Positions 1 through 10,894 of a stretch of DNA of 64,000 nt are shown in pieces; the stretch's first letter is position 1, and each line of letters starts with the position of its first letter. Source of the stretch: Gnetum montanum (lineage: Eukaryota > Streptophyta > Gnetopsida > Gnetales > Gnetaceae); the NCBI GenBank assembly GCA_015680685.1, contig MNCI01010837.1:4383-68382 (forward strand). Reading direction: 5' to 3'. The notes under the pieces were generated by a model. It had not been told where the DNA came from. It was given only the letters and a program-made list of their open reading frames with translations, and did no database searches. The position numbers and the translations under genes were made by a program.

Positions 1-312
1 TGTGTACGGTAAGTGGAAACGAATGCTGACGCTAGTTAATTTAGACTTAGGACATTAGTTAGAGTAGCTAGTTCTCTCAACCCTTCACCCTTTAGCATAG
101 GAGATAAACCATAAAAGACCAAAAAAATCATATACCTCGGACTTACTTAACCATACATCGTGACAACAACAAGTAAGTCTGGGAAGACAGCGATTAATTA
201 ACCCCAAGTGTTCCTTGCGGCGTTTAGGCATTTAGTCTGCGGAGTTTGACCAAATCGCGCGTGCTATGCTCGCTTCGTATGGTTGAGTGTAGGGGTACCT
301 CGCCACTCATCA
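1..312 (+). repeat. 3' part of a gypsy LTR, plus orientation, cut by the window edge
   Basis: This is the last ~312 bp of an LTR. It aligns along its whole length with 43211-43527 of the solo LTR at 42723-43527 and ends in the same ACTCATCA terminus (305-312). What follows is not a primer-binding site but the interior of a gag frame on the other strand, so it is either a 3' LTR or a solo LTR inserted into that gag. A 5-bp target duplication (ATCAG, 313-317) is predicted, but its partner lies outside the window. Confidence 0.85.
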
Positions 313-1610
313 ATCAGCCCATGGTAGCATCCAAGGGTTCGTGATTTTCCTGCTTCCATCCTTGGATCTGCTTCCGCAAGTTGGACACCAAAAGTACGTT
401 TGGTATTTATCATTAAACAGTTCTAGCATTGTACTCCATCTTCGAATGGATTCCAGCTCTAAGGACCGGTACCAGCTTTCCGCTTCTTTTATGAGTGTTC
501 TTGGAAACAACTTTAACTTTTGCCACTCATTTTCAATGTCCTGCAAAGCACAGGCATCGTGAAATGCCTATAAGTGGTTCTGAGGATCAGCGTTGTATCC
601 CCCCTCAAATAGTGGGATATTATTCATGTCTAGTCTCTTGATCCTACTATCTTTCTGGTGCCTTGTAGGTATCCTAACGGCCTCTGTAATGTCTAACATG
701 TTTCGGGTTGCAAGTAGGGGTTCTTCATGGTCATTTCTTTCATGGCGTCTATGATGTCTACGTGGTTCCCTACTTTCCCTTCTTCCATGCCTTGATTCCC
801 TAGAATTTCCTCTCCTCGCTCTTGACTCTCCCGTCAAGGTTTCTCATTTTGCTTACCCTTATCTTCACGATGAGGCTCCTTATGACTACGTCCTGATGTT
901 GAAGGAGAGGGTGAATGTGATGATGAAGGTGAAGAAGAAGGAGAACCATCACCATGACGATGTTTTCTACCTTCTCTTCAGTGATCTCGACCCCGATCGT
1001 GATGACGATCAGAATGTTCGTCCTTATCTTTTGTTTGTATTTCCTCGTTGAACACTTGGTGTTCGTGGGGATCAGAACTAGGGTTGTGTATCGTGAAGTG
1101 TAGGTTCTGATACACCACCTCCTCACCATCGTTAAGAGGGGGAACATCATTTTGTGAGGAACCTATTGAAATAGGTTCACCACCCTTAATTTCTCTTATG
1201 ACAGGCGAAGCATTATGGGGTCCTTTGTCCTTCAACAATGTATAGTAACTCTCCTGTCGCAAGTCCCGTTGATGTTGCACTTCTGTGGGATGGTAGTCAC
1301 TTGAGTTGTAATCGCATGCAACGTACTCAGCGTATAATTGTGACATGCCAATTCGTGCAAGGGCACGAAGGAGCATGTTGGGGGCTGCTATGTCTGGAGG
1401 CAACACTATGTTACCCTCCAAGTCTCTCCAACGCAATTGTTCATCTTGATGGAAGACAAAGGTAAAGTCGGGTATATATTCATCGTGATGAATATATACC
1501 ACATTGAATTGTTGAGGAACTAATGATTCTTGGTTATGTGTGTTGTGCTACCGACTGTCTCTAGTGTTGTTCCTAGGCAGGGAAGCACTTTAGTGTGAAG
1601 AAGAAGACAT
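313..1610 (-). pseudogene. Truncated gag of a tRNA-Asp-primed Ty3/gypsy element
   Basis: This is a capsid-precursor (gag) frame read on the minus strand from an ATG at 1610 (MSSS start) and broken by frameshifts. In order it shows a conserved N-terminal block with the motif PDFTFVFHQDEQLRWRD (about 1475-1425), an Arg/His/Ser-rich tract (about 840-720), then the capsid-like core with KLKLFPRTL and AESWYRSLELESI (545-400). The same blocks occur in the same order in the element at 6729-19028, whose ATG lies at 7713. The frame stops at 313, where an LTR of opposite orientation begins. PR, RT and integrase are absent. I see no function left. Confidence 0.85.
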
Positions 1611-1736
1611 TTTTACCTTGTTCGGTGTGCTGTCTACCATTATCTTATTTTTTGTTTGATCAACCCTAAGGGTTCGTTCTAGCTCCCAACGATATGAATG
1701 GTTTCCTATGTTCTACGTAGCATACAAACAACTAAG

Positions 1737-1754
1737 TCCCCAACAACGGTGCCA
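1737..1754 (-). other. Primer-binding site, tRNA-Asp type
   Basis: On the minus strand the 18 bases next to the LTR read TGGCACCGTTGTTGGGGA. The plant tRNA-Asp 3' end would pair with TGGCGCCGTTGCCGGGGA, so two bases differ. Its place immediately after the LTR end (1756) identifies 1756-2263 as the 5' LTR of the minus-strand element. Confidence 0.85.
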
Positions 1755-1755
1755 A

Positions 1756-2263
1756 TGATGAGTGGCGAGGTACCCCTACACTCAACCATACAAATATGAG
1801 TGTTTCACGCACGATCTGGTCGAACTCCAAGGACTAAGTGCTTACACACCCTAATAGAACACTTAAGGTTAATCAATCGTTGTCTTCCCAGACTTACTTG
1901 TATTGTCACGGTTATATGGTTAAGTAAGCCTAAGGTGTATGATTTTTATGTCTTTTATCTTTTTAACACCTTATGCTAAGAGGGAAGGGTGAAAAGACTA
2001 AGTTCCTAACTATAATTAACTAAGTTCTAATAGTCCTAGCATCAGTATTCGTTCCCACTTTCCGTACACACTTTGAACCAGTGCAACGCTACTCGTTACT
2101 AGGTTAACAAGCATTACACACGTGCTCAAAGCAGTTGTACTGAATGCACTTAACTAGGAGAGTTAAGGGTTGAGAGAGATTAATTATCTAAGAAAGCATT
2201 TAAACATTTAACATTAATTAAATCCTATTTAGCTTAGTCCACATGCTGCAAGGTTTATCAGAA
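1756..2263 (-). repeat. 5' LTR (truncated) of the minus-strand gypsy element
   Basis: Read on the minus strand it matches the solo LTR at 42723-43527 from the block GATAAACCTTGCAGCA to the ACTCATCA end. Similarity stops abruptly near 2263, so about the first 300 bp (U3 and TATA region) are missing. The element is therefore truncated at both ends. Confidence 0.85.
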
Positions 2264-2732
2264 AGTTATTGAGTTTGCATGTCCCACTAGAACCACCCAT
2301 ATCTTAGTATAATTCATAATCCCATAATCCCATACAAGCTAGAGAATATTATAGCATAATAGTACTGCTCAAATATCTTCTTTAGTTTCCCCTACTATAC
2401 TGTAAGGCCCTATCGAAGAATAAATATCATGGATTCTCTAGCATTAAGATTTTTATGGGTGTATAATTTCCTTGTTGGTTTGATGCAAGAATATTACATA
2501 GTATCAAATAAAATATTTAAAAAGACTTGGTGGACCAAAGTCTTGGGTGAAGATCTCGATACACGTTTGATGCCATGTTCAATGTGAATAACAAAGATTT
2601 TAGGAATGTCAAAACTTTCAAGTTTTCTCACGACATCTAGGGTTTTTAAAATTTAAAGATATTTGAAATGTTATCACACCAAACTCAGATTTTCTGAAAC
2701 GAAACATTAGATAATCCCAAACCAAAAATTAG
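2264..2732. other. Unassigned AT-rich DNA
   Basis: I see no coding frame, LTR or LINE similarity here. It begins exactly where the truncated LTR ends, so it is either the flank of an old deletion or a second insertion. Confidence 0.5.
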
Positions 2733-3582
2733 AAAAACATCCAGAAAAAGTACTCTGCTTACAAAAGAAATCAAACATCTAAATGAGTCCCTATTGAATT
2801 CATCAACTCAATTTGATAATGTTCCAAATGAAGATGCTGCAGATGGAGGGTTTGGAAATGTTAGATGCAGAGATGCCACAGACGATGGAGTATGAGGAAA
2901 TGGATATAAACATGAAAATAGAAACACGCATAGAGATGGACATAGAGAGAGATGGATGAAATGGATGTAAATGTACAGTTTGAGAAAGATGAAGGGATGA
3001 TGCCCTCTCTAGTGTTGCAATGGTCGATGACGTGCTTAACCACGATCCAGCCTATGCAACCTACACACATTTTGGCATATATCTGAAGGTTAAACTTAAA
3101 ACCTAAAAACTGTTGTAAATATAATACTGCTGAAAACATAAAGGATGCATGCTAACCAAGTTAATGCAAAAGAATGCCAACTGCATGGTGTGTTGCAAAC
3201 TGTATTTAGTTTTGCAGAAATGTTTCTGTCCACCATTGCTATTGAGAAGGCAACCATGCTTCCATTTTTTCCATTTCCATATCAATATCCATAGCCTCCA
3301 TCTCAGTATCCACATGCATATCATCTTCCTCAAACTGTACATCTACGTCCATTTCATCCATCTCTTTCTCTACTTCCATCTCCATATGTGTTTATATTTC
3401 CATGTCTATATCCATTTCCTCATACTCCATCATCTGTTGCATCTTTGCATCTAACATTTCCAAACCCTCCCTTTGCACCATCTTTATTTGGAACATTATC
3501 AAATTGAGTTGATGAATCGAGTAGGGACTCATTTCAACGTTTGATTTCTTTTGCAAGCAGAGTATTTTCTGTGGATGTTTTT
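2733..3582. repeat. Large imperfect inverted repeat
   Basis: The left arm 2733-2991 is the reverse complement of the right arm 3322-3582, with most bases matching. The spacer (2992-3321, 330 bp) is unrelated. The arms contain a GATGGA/GAAATGGA-rich purine tract which, read from either arm inward, could encode Met/Glu/Asp-rich or Gly/Asn-rich peptide. Neither reading is a recognised protein. A transcript through it could form a ~260-bp hairpin stem. Confidence 0.9.
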
Positions 3583-3711
3583 CTTGAGGCATACAAGCTC
3601 TTGCCACTACCTGTCTTTAAAGAATATCGTAGGTAGAAAAAAAGAACAGAATGTTAATGAAAACTTCCAGCTAGAATTTATATGTCAAAATTCTAGAGGT
3701 AATTACGGGCA

Positions 3712-4850
3712 TTACCTGCAGAATCTGCTTGCAAATTGTACACACTTCCTGAACTCGGCACAATTTAGTATCTTGACATTTCCATGACTGCGACAGACAT
3801 AATTAGGCTCTCCAAAGAGGAGAAACAGGCTTACATTTTGCCCACCTAATAATCCTTGCTGCTTCCTCAAGCTTGCCTGCTCATCCCTTGAGGCCAAGTA
3901 GTAGAGCATAATGCTCTGCTTTTGGCACCATATATTCAAAAATGATATGCCTTGTTTCACAAGCCCAACATTTACACAAGCCAACATCACATAGTTTTTG
4001 GCATGAATCATCCTGAAAACAAACAAAGCATGCATCCTCGATTAAGCCACAACCTATATATATGCTCAGAAGTGAACTTCCCAAAAAACAGTTCAGCTCT
4101 GCACCTGATTTTGCAACATGAGCATGCAGCTGCTTCCCCTCTTCCAATAAACCCAAACTGGCACAGCCTCTGAGAAGCTCTCCGAATGTCTGCAATGAAT
4201 CCACCTTCTACCATTGATCTATAAATTTTTAGACCTTCCTCGCTCTGCTGGTTTTGCAAATGAGCAGAAATAATCAATCTCCAAGATACAAAAGTCTTCC
4301 TTGGTATTTCATGAAACAGCTGCTTTGCATCATCAAGCCTGCCAATCTTCCCATAGCCAGCAATGATGGTATTACAGGAATCCATGTATCGCTGCGGCAT
4401 CCTGTCAACAGACGGCGCGTCTCCTCAGTCTGCTCGATCTGGCAACACCCAGGAACCATGGCATTCCAGGAGAGGGCATTTTTTCTGGGCATTTTGTCAA
4501 ATAGTTGGCGTGCCTCGTCAACTCTTCCATTCTGGCAGTTTCTGTAAACCATGGCGGACCAAGAAAAGTTATTGCGGTCTGGCATTTGCAGGAAAAGCTT
4601 CAGTGCTTCGTCCATGCGCCCGCAGGCATAAGCTGCAATCATGCAATTCCAAGAGGCGACATTTCTGCAAGGAATTTTGTCAAACAGCTGACGACCTTGC
4701 TCGGTTCTGCAGTTTTAAAGTAGCCCTGACAACATCATATTCCAGGAAATCTTGCTGGAACAAATGCAATGCATCATCGATTTGGTTTCTGAGTAGGTAG
4801 TGGAATAGCCTTGCTATCCATGAGATCAAGTTATGCTTTGCCATTTTGGC
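3712..4850 (-). pseudogene. PPR (PLS-class) protein pseudogene
   Basis: Read on the minus strand this is a chain of ~31-35-residue pentatricopeptide repeats. Visible units include NVASWNCMIAAYACGRMDEA (about 4655-4596), WSAMVYRNCQNGRVDEARQL (about 4563-4504), SCNTIIAGYGKIGRLDDAKQ (about 4382-4323) and LLRGCASLGLLEEGKQLHAH (about 4178-4119), then an E-like C-terminal part near 3712-3910 (HYALLLGLKG, then a Lys/Glu-rich segment and GNVKILNCAEFRKC). PPR proteins bind organellar RNA for editing or splicing. Here the repeats lie in three frames, with shifts near 4400 and 4200 and more after 4010, and in-frame stops. No start is visible; a weak further repeat extends up to about 4850. It is single-exon, as is usual for PPR genes. 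It cannot give a functional protein. Confidence 0.88.
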
Positions 4851-5369
4851 CGCGATTTTCCATGCTCCGACATTTGCAGAGTTGAAAACCCTTCAAAGGA
4901 CTGATCTGTCTGGTTTCTAAAGGCACAATTTAAATATACATAGATAGCATGTTGTTGCTGATGAGAAAAATTTTTTAAATGCCTAAATCGATGTTTAACT
5001 AGCAAAATCAAATATCTTAGGAGATTATAAACTTGAGATACACAAGTTTGATGCATCCGTGGGTGTCACCATGAGAAATTACGTGTTACCCATTTTCCAA
5101 AGTAGGAAATGGAGGACGCCTTAACCATTCTCATAAATTTTTTTGTACTTTTTATTTTTTTTGCTAACACAATTATTTATATGATTATTTAATAAAATTT
5201 TGAAGGACACCGAAATGCTAATAATTGGAGAAAAAGCATAGTTGTCCCCATTCATTAAAATAATTATGCAAACTTTAAAGGGATAAAGGGATCAAGCTAA
5301 CAAGGCATACTATGAAGCTTTAGAAGAGATTCATATAGTTGCATCTTAGCCTTGAATCAACACTATCAA
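4851..5369. other. Unassigned AT-rich DNA
   Basis: No coding frame is supported. The stretch lies between the PPR remnant and the first recognisable RTE reverse-transcriptase codons. The last ~100 bp could be decayed RTE sequence. Confidence 0.5.
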
Positions 5370-6728
5370 AAAAATCAATTTGGATTTTTGACAAGGAAAT
5401 CTACCATAAAAGCCATTTTTTTTATTTGACAATAAAAGGAAAAACTCAAAAAACATAGAGAAAATCTACATATGATCTTCAATGACTTGGAAAACCCATT
5501 TGACAAGGTGCCTAAAGTTTTTACAAAGAAAAAACATCCTAATGAATATATTAAAGTGATTCAAGCATATCTAAAGGAGCTACCACCAAAATTAGAACAA
5601 CTTGTAGAACAACATCTGATTTTTCAATCACAATAGGCTTACATCAAAGGTCTACGCTGAGCCCATACTTATTTATAATTATTATAGATGAATTAATAAA
5701 AGAAATGCAAGATGGAATCCCTTGGTGTATGCTATTTGTAAATAATATTATGTTGGTAGTTATAGGCCCATAAAATATTAGTGGATACATGCTCTAGAAT
5801 TAAAAGGCTAAAAAATTAGTAGAAGCATGATAGAATATATGGAATGCCATTTCAACAATAGCATAAATAGTGGTAAAAGAAAAGTGACAATTTAAGGTTA
5901 AAAAGTCCTTCACTACAAATAGTTTTGCTACCTATGTTTAGTGCTTCAATTAGAAGGTGAAATTGATAAAGATATAAGAAATAAAATTGAGGCATAATGG
6001 TCCTTGTAGAACAACATCTGATTTTCCAATCACAATTGATCTACATCTACAGTCTATGTTGAGCCCATACTTATTTATAATTACTATAAATGAATTAACA
6101 AAAGAAATACAAGTTGAAATCCCTTGGTGTATGCTATTTGTAAATAATATTATGTTGGTGGTTATAGGCCCATAAAATATTAGTGGATACATGCTCTAGA
6201 ATTAAAAGGCTTAAAAATTAGTAGAAGTATAATAGAATATATGGAATGCCATTTCAACAATAGCAGAAATAGTGGTAAAACAAAAGTGACAAGTTAAGGC
6301 CAAAAAGTCCTTTACTACAAACAATTTTGCTATCTATGATCAATGCTCAAATTAGAAGGTGAAAATTGATAAAGATATAAGAAATAGAATTGAGGCATAA
6401 TGGTCAAAATAGAGATAGGCTAATGGTATTCTATGTGAAACAAATACCTATAAAACTAAAGTGAAAATTTTAAAAGACAACACTCAAGCCTACTATCTTA
6501 TATGGCATTGAATGTTGAGTAGTACAAAAGAGGCATGAACAACAAATCACTATGACAAAAATGTGAATGCTTATATCGATGTTGTATGTCACTAGAAGAG
6601 ATAAACTGCACAATGCATTAAATTCTTTGTTTTTTTAAATAATTTACAATAATGATAACTTAAATGGTTTGGGGCATGTGTAAAGAAGATCAAACAACAA
6701 GCCTATAAAAATGGAATACTACATCTTT
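5370..6728 (+). mobile_element. RTE-clade LINE, 5' portion (reverse transcriptase)
   Basis: This is a degenerate non-LTR reverse transcriptase of the plant RTE clade. The plus strand encodes NQFGF and a degraded STMEAI-type block (5375-5415), HMIFNDLENPFDKVPK-like palm residues (5470-5515), GATTKIRTT (5575-5610), the LHQ.S.LSPYLF motif (5640-5670), PWCMLF (5718-5735, which normally leads to the catalytic FADD; here FVNN), YMECHFNN, and the GEIDKDI...IEA.W block. The catalytic Asp pair is replaced by Asn-Asn in both internal copies. The frame runs to an HV.RRS motif near 6700 and stops exactly at the gypsy LTR at 6729. It resumes in frame at 19034. It carries an internal 402-bp tandem duplication. 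It is not functional. Confidence 0.9.
5601..6404 (+). repeat. 402-bp tandem duplication inside the RTE reverse transcriptase
   Basis: Copy 1 (5601-6002) and copy 2 (6003-6404) both run from CTTGTAGAACAACATCTGAT through the LSPYLF motif to GAGGCATAATGG. In related RTE proteins this segment occurs once. Sequence before copy 1 and after copy 2 follows the normal gene order, so this is a direct duplication within the element and not two insertions. Confidence 0.9.
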
Positions 6729-7577
6729 TGATGAGTCAGTCTTTGGGCCACGTCAATGGCATCCCATTGACGTGATCCCATTGATGCAGGGTTTGGCCTA
6801 TTGACATGTACCCATCCATGGGGCATCCTATTTTTGCCTATAAATGTGCATCTAGCCGAAACATTTATGGCATTCCTTTAATAGTTGTAGTAAAGCGTTT
6901 GTAGTTTTTCCTCTCTAAAGTTAGAATATTTTCTGATTGCCTACAATAGGAGTCAAAGAGTGTATAGATCTTTATTCAAACACTATTGTACTTGAGCACG
7001 TTAATGTTGATAACAATAAAGATGAGCTTTTCTGATAAACCTTGCAGCACTTGGACTAGATTAATTGTTTATTGAAGCATTTAATATTCATGCAATTTAC
7101 TTTAATGTTTTTAATTAATTAATTAAGGTCAATTTAATAGCACACATAAGTACGACCACTTTGAGCATACGCTTGGTGCTTGGTAATCCTAGTAATGCTT
7201 AATGTTTGGTAACCTAGTAGCCTTATAATGTGTTTAGGATGTGTATGACAAGTGGGAATGGATGCTTATGTTATGATTAGTTAAGTGTTAGCTAGTTGTT
7301 AGATTAACTTAGCAATTAAATACTTTATTCTTTATTCTTTTTCTTAGGTGACTTAAACCATAAAAGATAAAAATGATAAAAGTCATATGCCTCAGTGACA
7401 CTTAACTATATATCTACACTTCACAAGTGGAACTAGGAAGACAACAATTGCAATAGTTAGTTTCACCTCCTAGAACTAGTGTACTTATAAACCTAAAGTC
7501 TTTGGAATTTAATTGGATCGCTGAGTGAACGCTAGTGATTTGTATGTTTGGGCATAGGATATACTCGCTGCTCATCG
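6729..7577 (+). repeat. 5' LTR of the 12.3-kb gypsy element
   Basis: It aligns with 18169-19028 over its length, starts TGATGAGT and ends GCTCATCG, one base pair short of the family's ACTCATCA end at two positions. It contains a TATA-like CTATAAATG at 6838-6846, and a GATCTTTATTC...GATAAACCTTGCAGCA block (6967-7048) shared with the other gypsy LTR family in this window. Confidence 0.92.
6838..6846 (+). promoter_or_regulatory. TATA-like element of the 5' LTR promoter
   Basis: CTATAAATG sits at about 110 bp in the 5' LTR and is matched by TTATAAATT (18294-18302) at the same place in the 3' LTR. A U3 TATA box at this place would start the genomic transcript downstream. Inferred from position and conservation. 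Confidence 0.6.
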
Positions 7578-7578
7578 T

Positions 7579-7596
7579 TGGCGCAATTGCCAGGGA
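7579..7596 (+). other. Primer-binding site, tRNA-Asp type
   Basis: TGGCGCAATTGCCAGGGA begins 1 base after the LTR end. It differs at three positions from the 18 bases expected to pair with the plant tRNA-Asp 3' end. Confidence 0.85.
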
Positions 7597-7712
7597 CTTT
7601 AGCTTGCTATGTGAAAATTATTCAGCATCATTGGATTGAACCTTAAAGTCACAATCATTCAAATAATAATAATAATTGTAAAAAGAACACTGGTATTTTC
7701 TTTTAATCCAAA

Positions 7713-9700
7713 ATGTCTTCTTCTCATAGGGATGATTCTCCATCGAAATTCAAGCATACATCTAATCAAAGGAATGAACGATCAAACCAGCCAATGCCCT
7801 AACAAGGCTAAGTGGTATATACTCATCCCAATGAGTATATGCCTGACTTCACCTTTGTCCTGCATTAGGATGAATAGATGCGGTGGAGGGACATAGACGA
7901 CAACATTGTATTGCTTCCCAATCAATTAGTTCTTGTGATGTTGGACATCCAGGGGCTCCATTCTGAATATGTTGTGCAAGATCACAACTCTAGGGATTAT
8001 CATTCCACTAAGGCACAACGTAAAATTGATTAGCAATAGGAGAAGTGTTATGAAGCTATGAAGGAGAAACGCTTTAATAACCCCTCATTCCTGTTAGACC
8101 AAAAAGATAGTGAGGACCCCTTCTCTAGGGGTTCTCATTTCACTGACTCTCATTCCCTTGGTTTCGATGAAGGAGGCTTGAACTAGAACTTACAATCCAC
8201 TATAAACAATCCTGGTTCAAGTAAGAACAAGTTCCATAATCATGGGGGATCCAAAGGTGGGAGTCATGGTAGCGATGAGGACAAGCATCATGATGATGAT
8301 CATGGATGTGATCATCAAAGAGGGTATGGCAGGCTTCATGGTAGTGTTAGTCCTCCCTCTTCACCTTTGTCATCGTCTGCTTCCTCCTCTAGCTCTGACT
8401 GAAGTCGTAGAGAATGTAACAGTGATGGAGATGATCGATGAGACAAAAATAATCATAGGGCCCACTGGACTAGTCGAGATTAAGGGCGTGGACATTCAAG
8501 GGAGGCCTACCATCATGAAAGAAGGGATAGTAGAGGACATCATAGGCATCATGGCCATCGCAGGGGCTATGACTATGATAATCCTTTGCCTGCAACTCAA
8601 AATATGTTGAACATAATAAAGGTAGTGAGAATTCCAACAAGGCATGTGAAAGATAGTAGAATCAAGTGGTTGGATATGAATAGTATCCCCAAGTTTGAAG
8701 GGGGATACAACTCATATTCGCAAAATCATCTTCAAGCCTTTCATAATAACATGGAGAACGAATGGTAGAAACTAAAGCTATTCCCAAGGATACTCATGAA
8801 AGAAGTTAAAAGTTGGTACTGATCCTTGGAGCTGGAATCAATTTGCAGATGGAGAATAATGCTTGAGCTCTTTAACAATAAGTATCAAACATACTCCCAA
8901 GTGCTTGACTTGAGAAAGCATATCCAAGGTTGAAAACAAGGAACACATGAACCCTTGCATGTAGCCATGGGTAGGTACTATTCCTTTTTACATTGATGCC
9001 CTAGCCATGGTTATTCTCAAAGGGAGTAGCTTCAGCATATCATAAATGGGCTTCGAAGAAAAATGAGAAGAACTCTTGGGATTTATGCCCAAGTGAGGCT
9101 ATCAGAATTAAGGGCTCATTAGATTCAAAAGCTGATAAAGTAGGTTGTCAAAAAAGAAGGAGAGTTGAGAAAATGAGAAACTACTTAAGAGTACAACCGA
9201 GACCCTTCATCAAAAAAAGGGGAACTCTAGTTTTGTGATAATGAGGAGTAGGCATCATAGATGAGGTGGTGCAATGAAAGACCTTCCCGATTCAATCTAT
9301 CTCCAAAATTTTGACCAAGGTAGACAAAATGTGGAACTCTTTGGATGAAACATTCCAAACTGCTTTGAAAATAGCAGAAGGATCCAAGAGGAAAGTAGAG
9401 ATCATGATTGTAGGAAAAGGAAGGAAGCTGAACATACCCATCAAAGGGATAAGGATAAGGTTGCTACAAAATAGAAGGTTGTGGAATCTAAATCAAATGA
9501 TGATGGGGGGTGTGACATATGCTAATATGAACATTCTAAGGGATGTTTCCCCACTGTGTCACACTTGTAGGAGTCTAGGATGTACACTCTAAAACCTAGA
9601 TTGGTGAGAAGGAAAGCACCCAAAAGGTTACCTTATCCTCAAGGAAAGCACCCAAAAGGTTGCCTTATCCTCAAGAGCTCCTACCCAAGTGGAGCTCCAC
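7713..9700 (+). pseudogene. Gag region of the gypsy element
   Basis: It starts at the ATG at 7713 (MSSSHRDDSPSKF), the same position relative to the PBS as the ATG at 1610 in the minus-strand relative. Next come PDFTFVLH.DE.MRWRD (7850-7890), a long Ser/Asp/His/Arg-rich stretch (8240-8580) with RH and RG repeats, then the capsid core: NMLNIIKVVRIPTRHVKDSR (about 8605-8664), KFEGGYN (about 8692-8712), KLKLFPRIL (about 8773-8799), SWY.SLELESI (8810-8850) and ELFNNKYQTYS (8865-8900). A possible nucleocapsid part (Lys-rich, HTC...C) follows near 9400-9600. Frame is lost at many points, with numerous TAG/TGA stops. Gag would form the virus-like particle of the element. Confidence 0.85.
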
Positions 9701-10239
9701 CACAACCTTATAAGTAGTACCATCAGTGGTAGCACCCACAATCATGGGGGATGCCACCACCAATGTAGTAGTACCCTTATCAATAGCCTGATCCATATGG
9801 ATACTATCTTCAGCAACCCATCTCTTCGCATAACTATTTTAGTCATGCTTCATTCCAACATCACTATGACCCTCCTGAATTCTATAGATCTCAATCTCCA
9901 TCTCAAAGAGGGAAATACCCATTTCCTTATTACCCTTCTCATCCTTCTACACATGTCCCTTTGTCCTTAACTCAATTACCACTTACTTCATTAATGCAGG
10001 GTGAAATTCTAGCCTAGTTGCAACAACATAAAGCTACCAGCGCTATTAACTTATACCTAGCTACTCAATCAAGTGGTTCAGAAACTAAATCCTAAAAAAG
10101 ACTATTCTTCTAAACCAACAATCCTATAAAGTCCTCATAGACTTATGTAGCTAATAGCCCTACTTCTTCTTCATCTTTTGCATCCACTCCCTTCAAGTCC
10201 CCTTCAAACCAAATTCTTTCCAAGGTCTATACTGTCATG

Positions 10240-10735
10240 TTAACTTATGCAATAAATGATTTGATAAAGGTTGGTCACCTTCTTAGAAAAAGATCTTATA
10301 TTGGGGGTCCCTTAATCTATTTGCAAATCATTGGAAATGAGCCATGCAAGGCTCTTCTTGATTCAGGTTATGATGTTAATCTAACTTCTCGTGAGATGTA
10401 CAAAGCCTGAAACCTACATCCACTCAAAAAGAGCAACATCTGTCTTGAGTTGGCAGACCAATCCATCACTATTCCCATGGGACTAGTGGAGGACATTATG
10501 ACCACTACCTATGGGTGGTCCTATCCTATTGACTTCCTAATGATTCGCATTAATAAGTTCAAGGAAAACTTTCCAATCATCATGGAAAGGGCTTGGCTAA
10601 GTACTATTGAGGCACAGATGGATATTAAAGACCTTTCCTTGGATAATTTCAAGGAAAATGCATTTGGAAAGATTGAGAAGAAGAAAGTTCCATGCATTGC
10701 GTACAGTGATATAGGGTGTAACTGTGTGTAGAAAC
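10240..10735 (+). pseudogene. Aspartic protease of the gypsy element
   Basis: The retropepsin active-site block reads ALLDSGYDVNLTSREMY (about 10350-10400) where relatives have LLDLGASVNL. The Asp-Ser-Gly triad is kept. The flap-side block LELADQSITIPMGLVEDI (about 10445-10498) and YPIDFLMI (about 10525-10548) follow as expected. This enzyme would cleave the Gag-Pol polyprotein. One stop at 10408-10410 breaks it. Confidence 0.85.
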
Positions 10736-10894
10736 TATGTGCCATCAAAAGAACATCAATCCTAGTATGTAAATAGGATGCAGATGAGATAGAAATTCAA
10801 AGGTATCTATACATAGTAGCCATAAGACAAGAGGGTACCTAGTGGCTAACAACTGATCTTGAAAGTAGCACACTGTACATTGAACCAACTAAGA

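Noticed and set aside
4363-4800. A 145-codon plus-strand frame over the PPR remnant
   Set aside because: It is antisense to clear PPR repeats on the minus strand.
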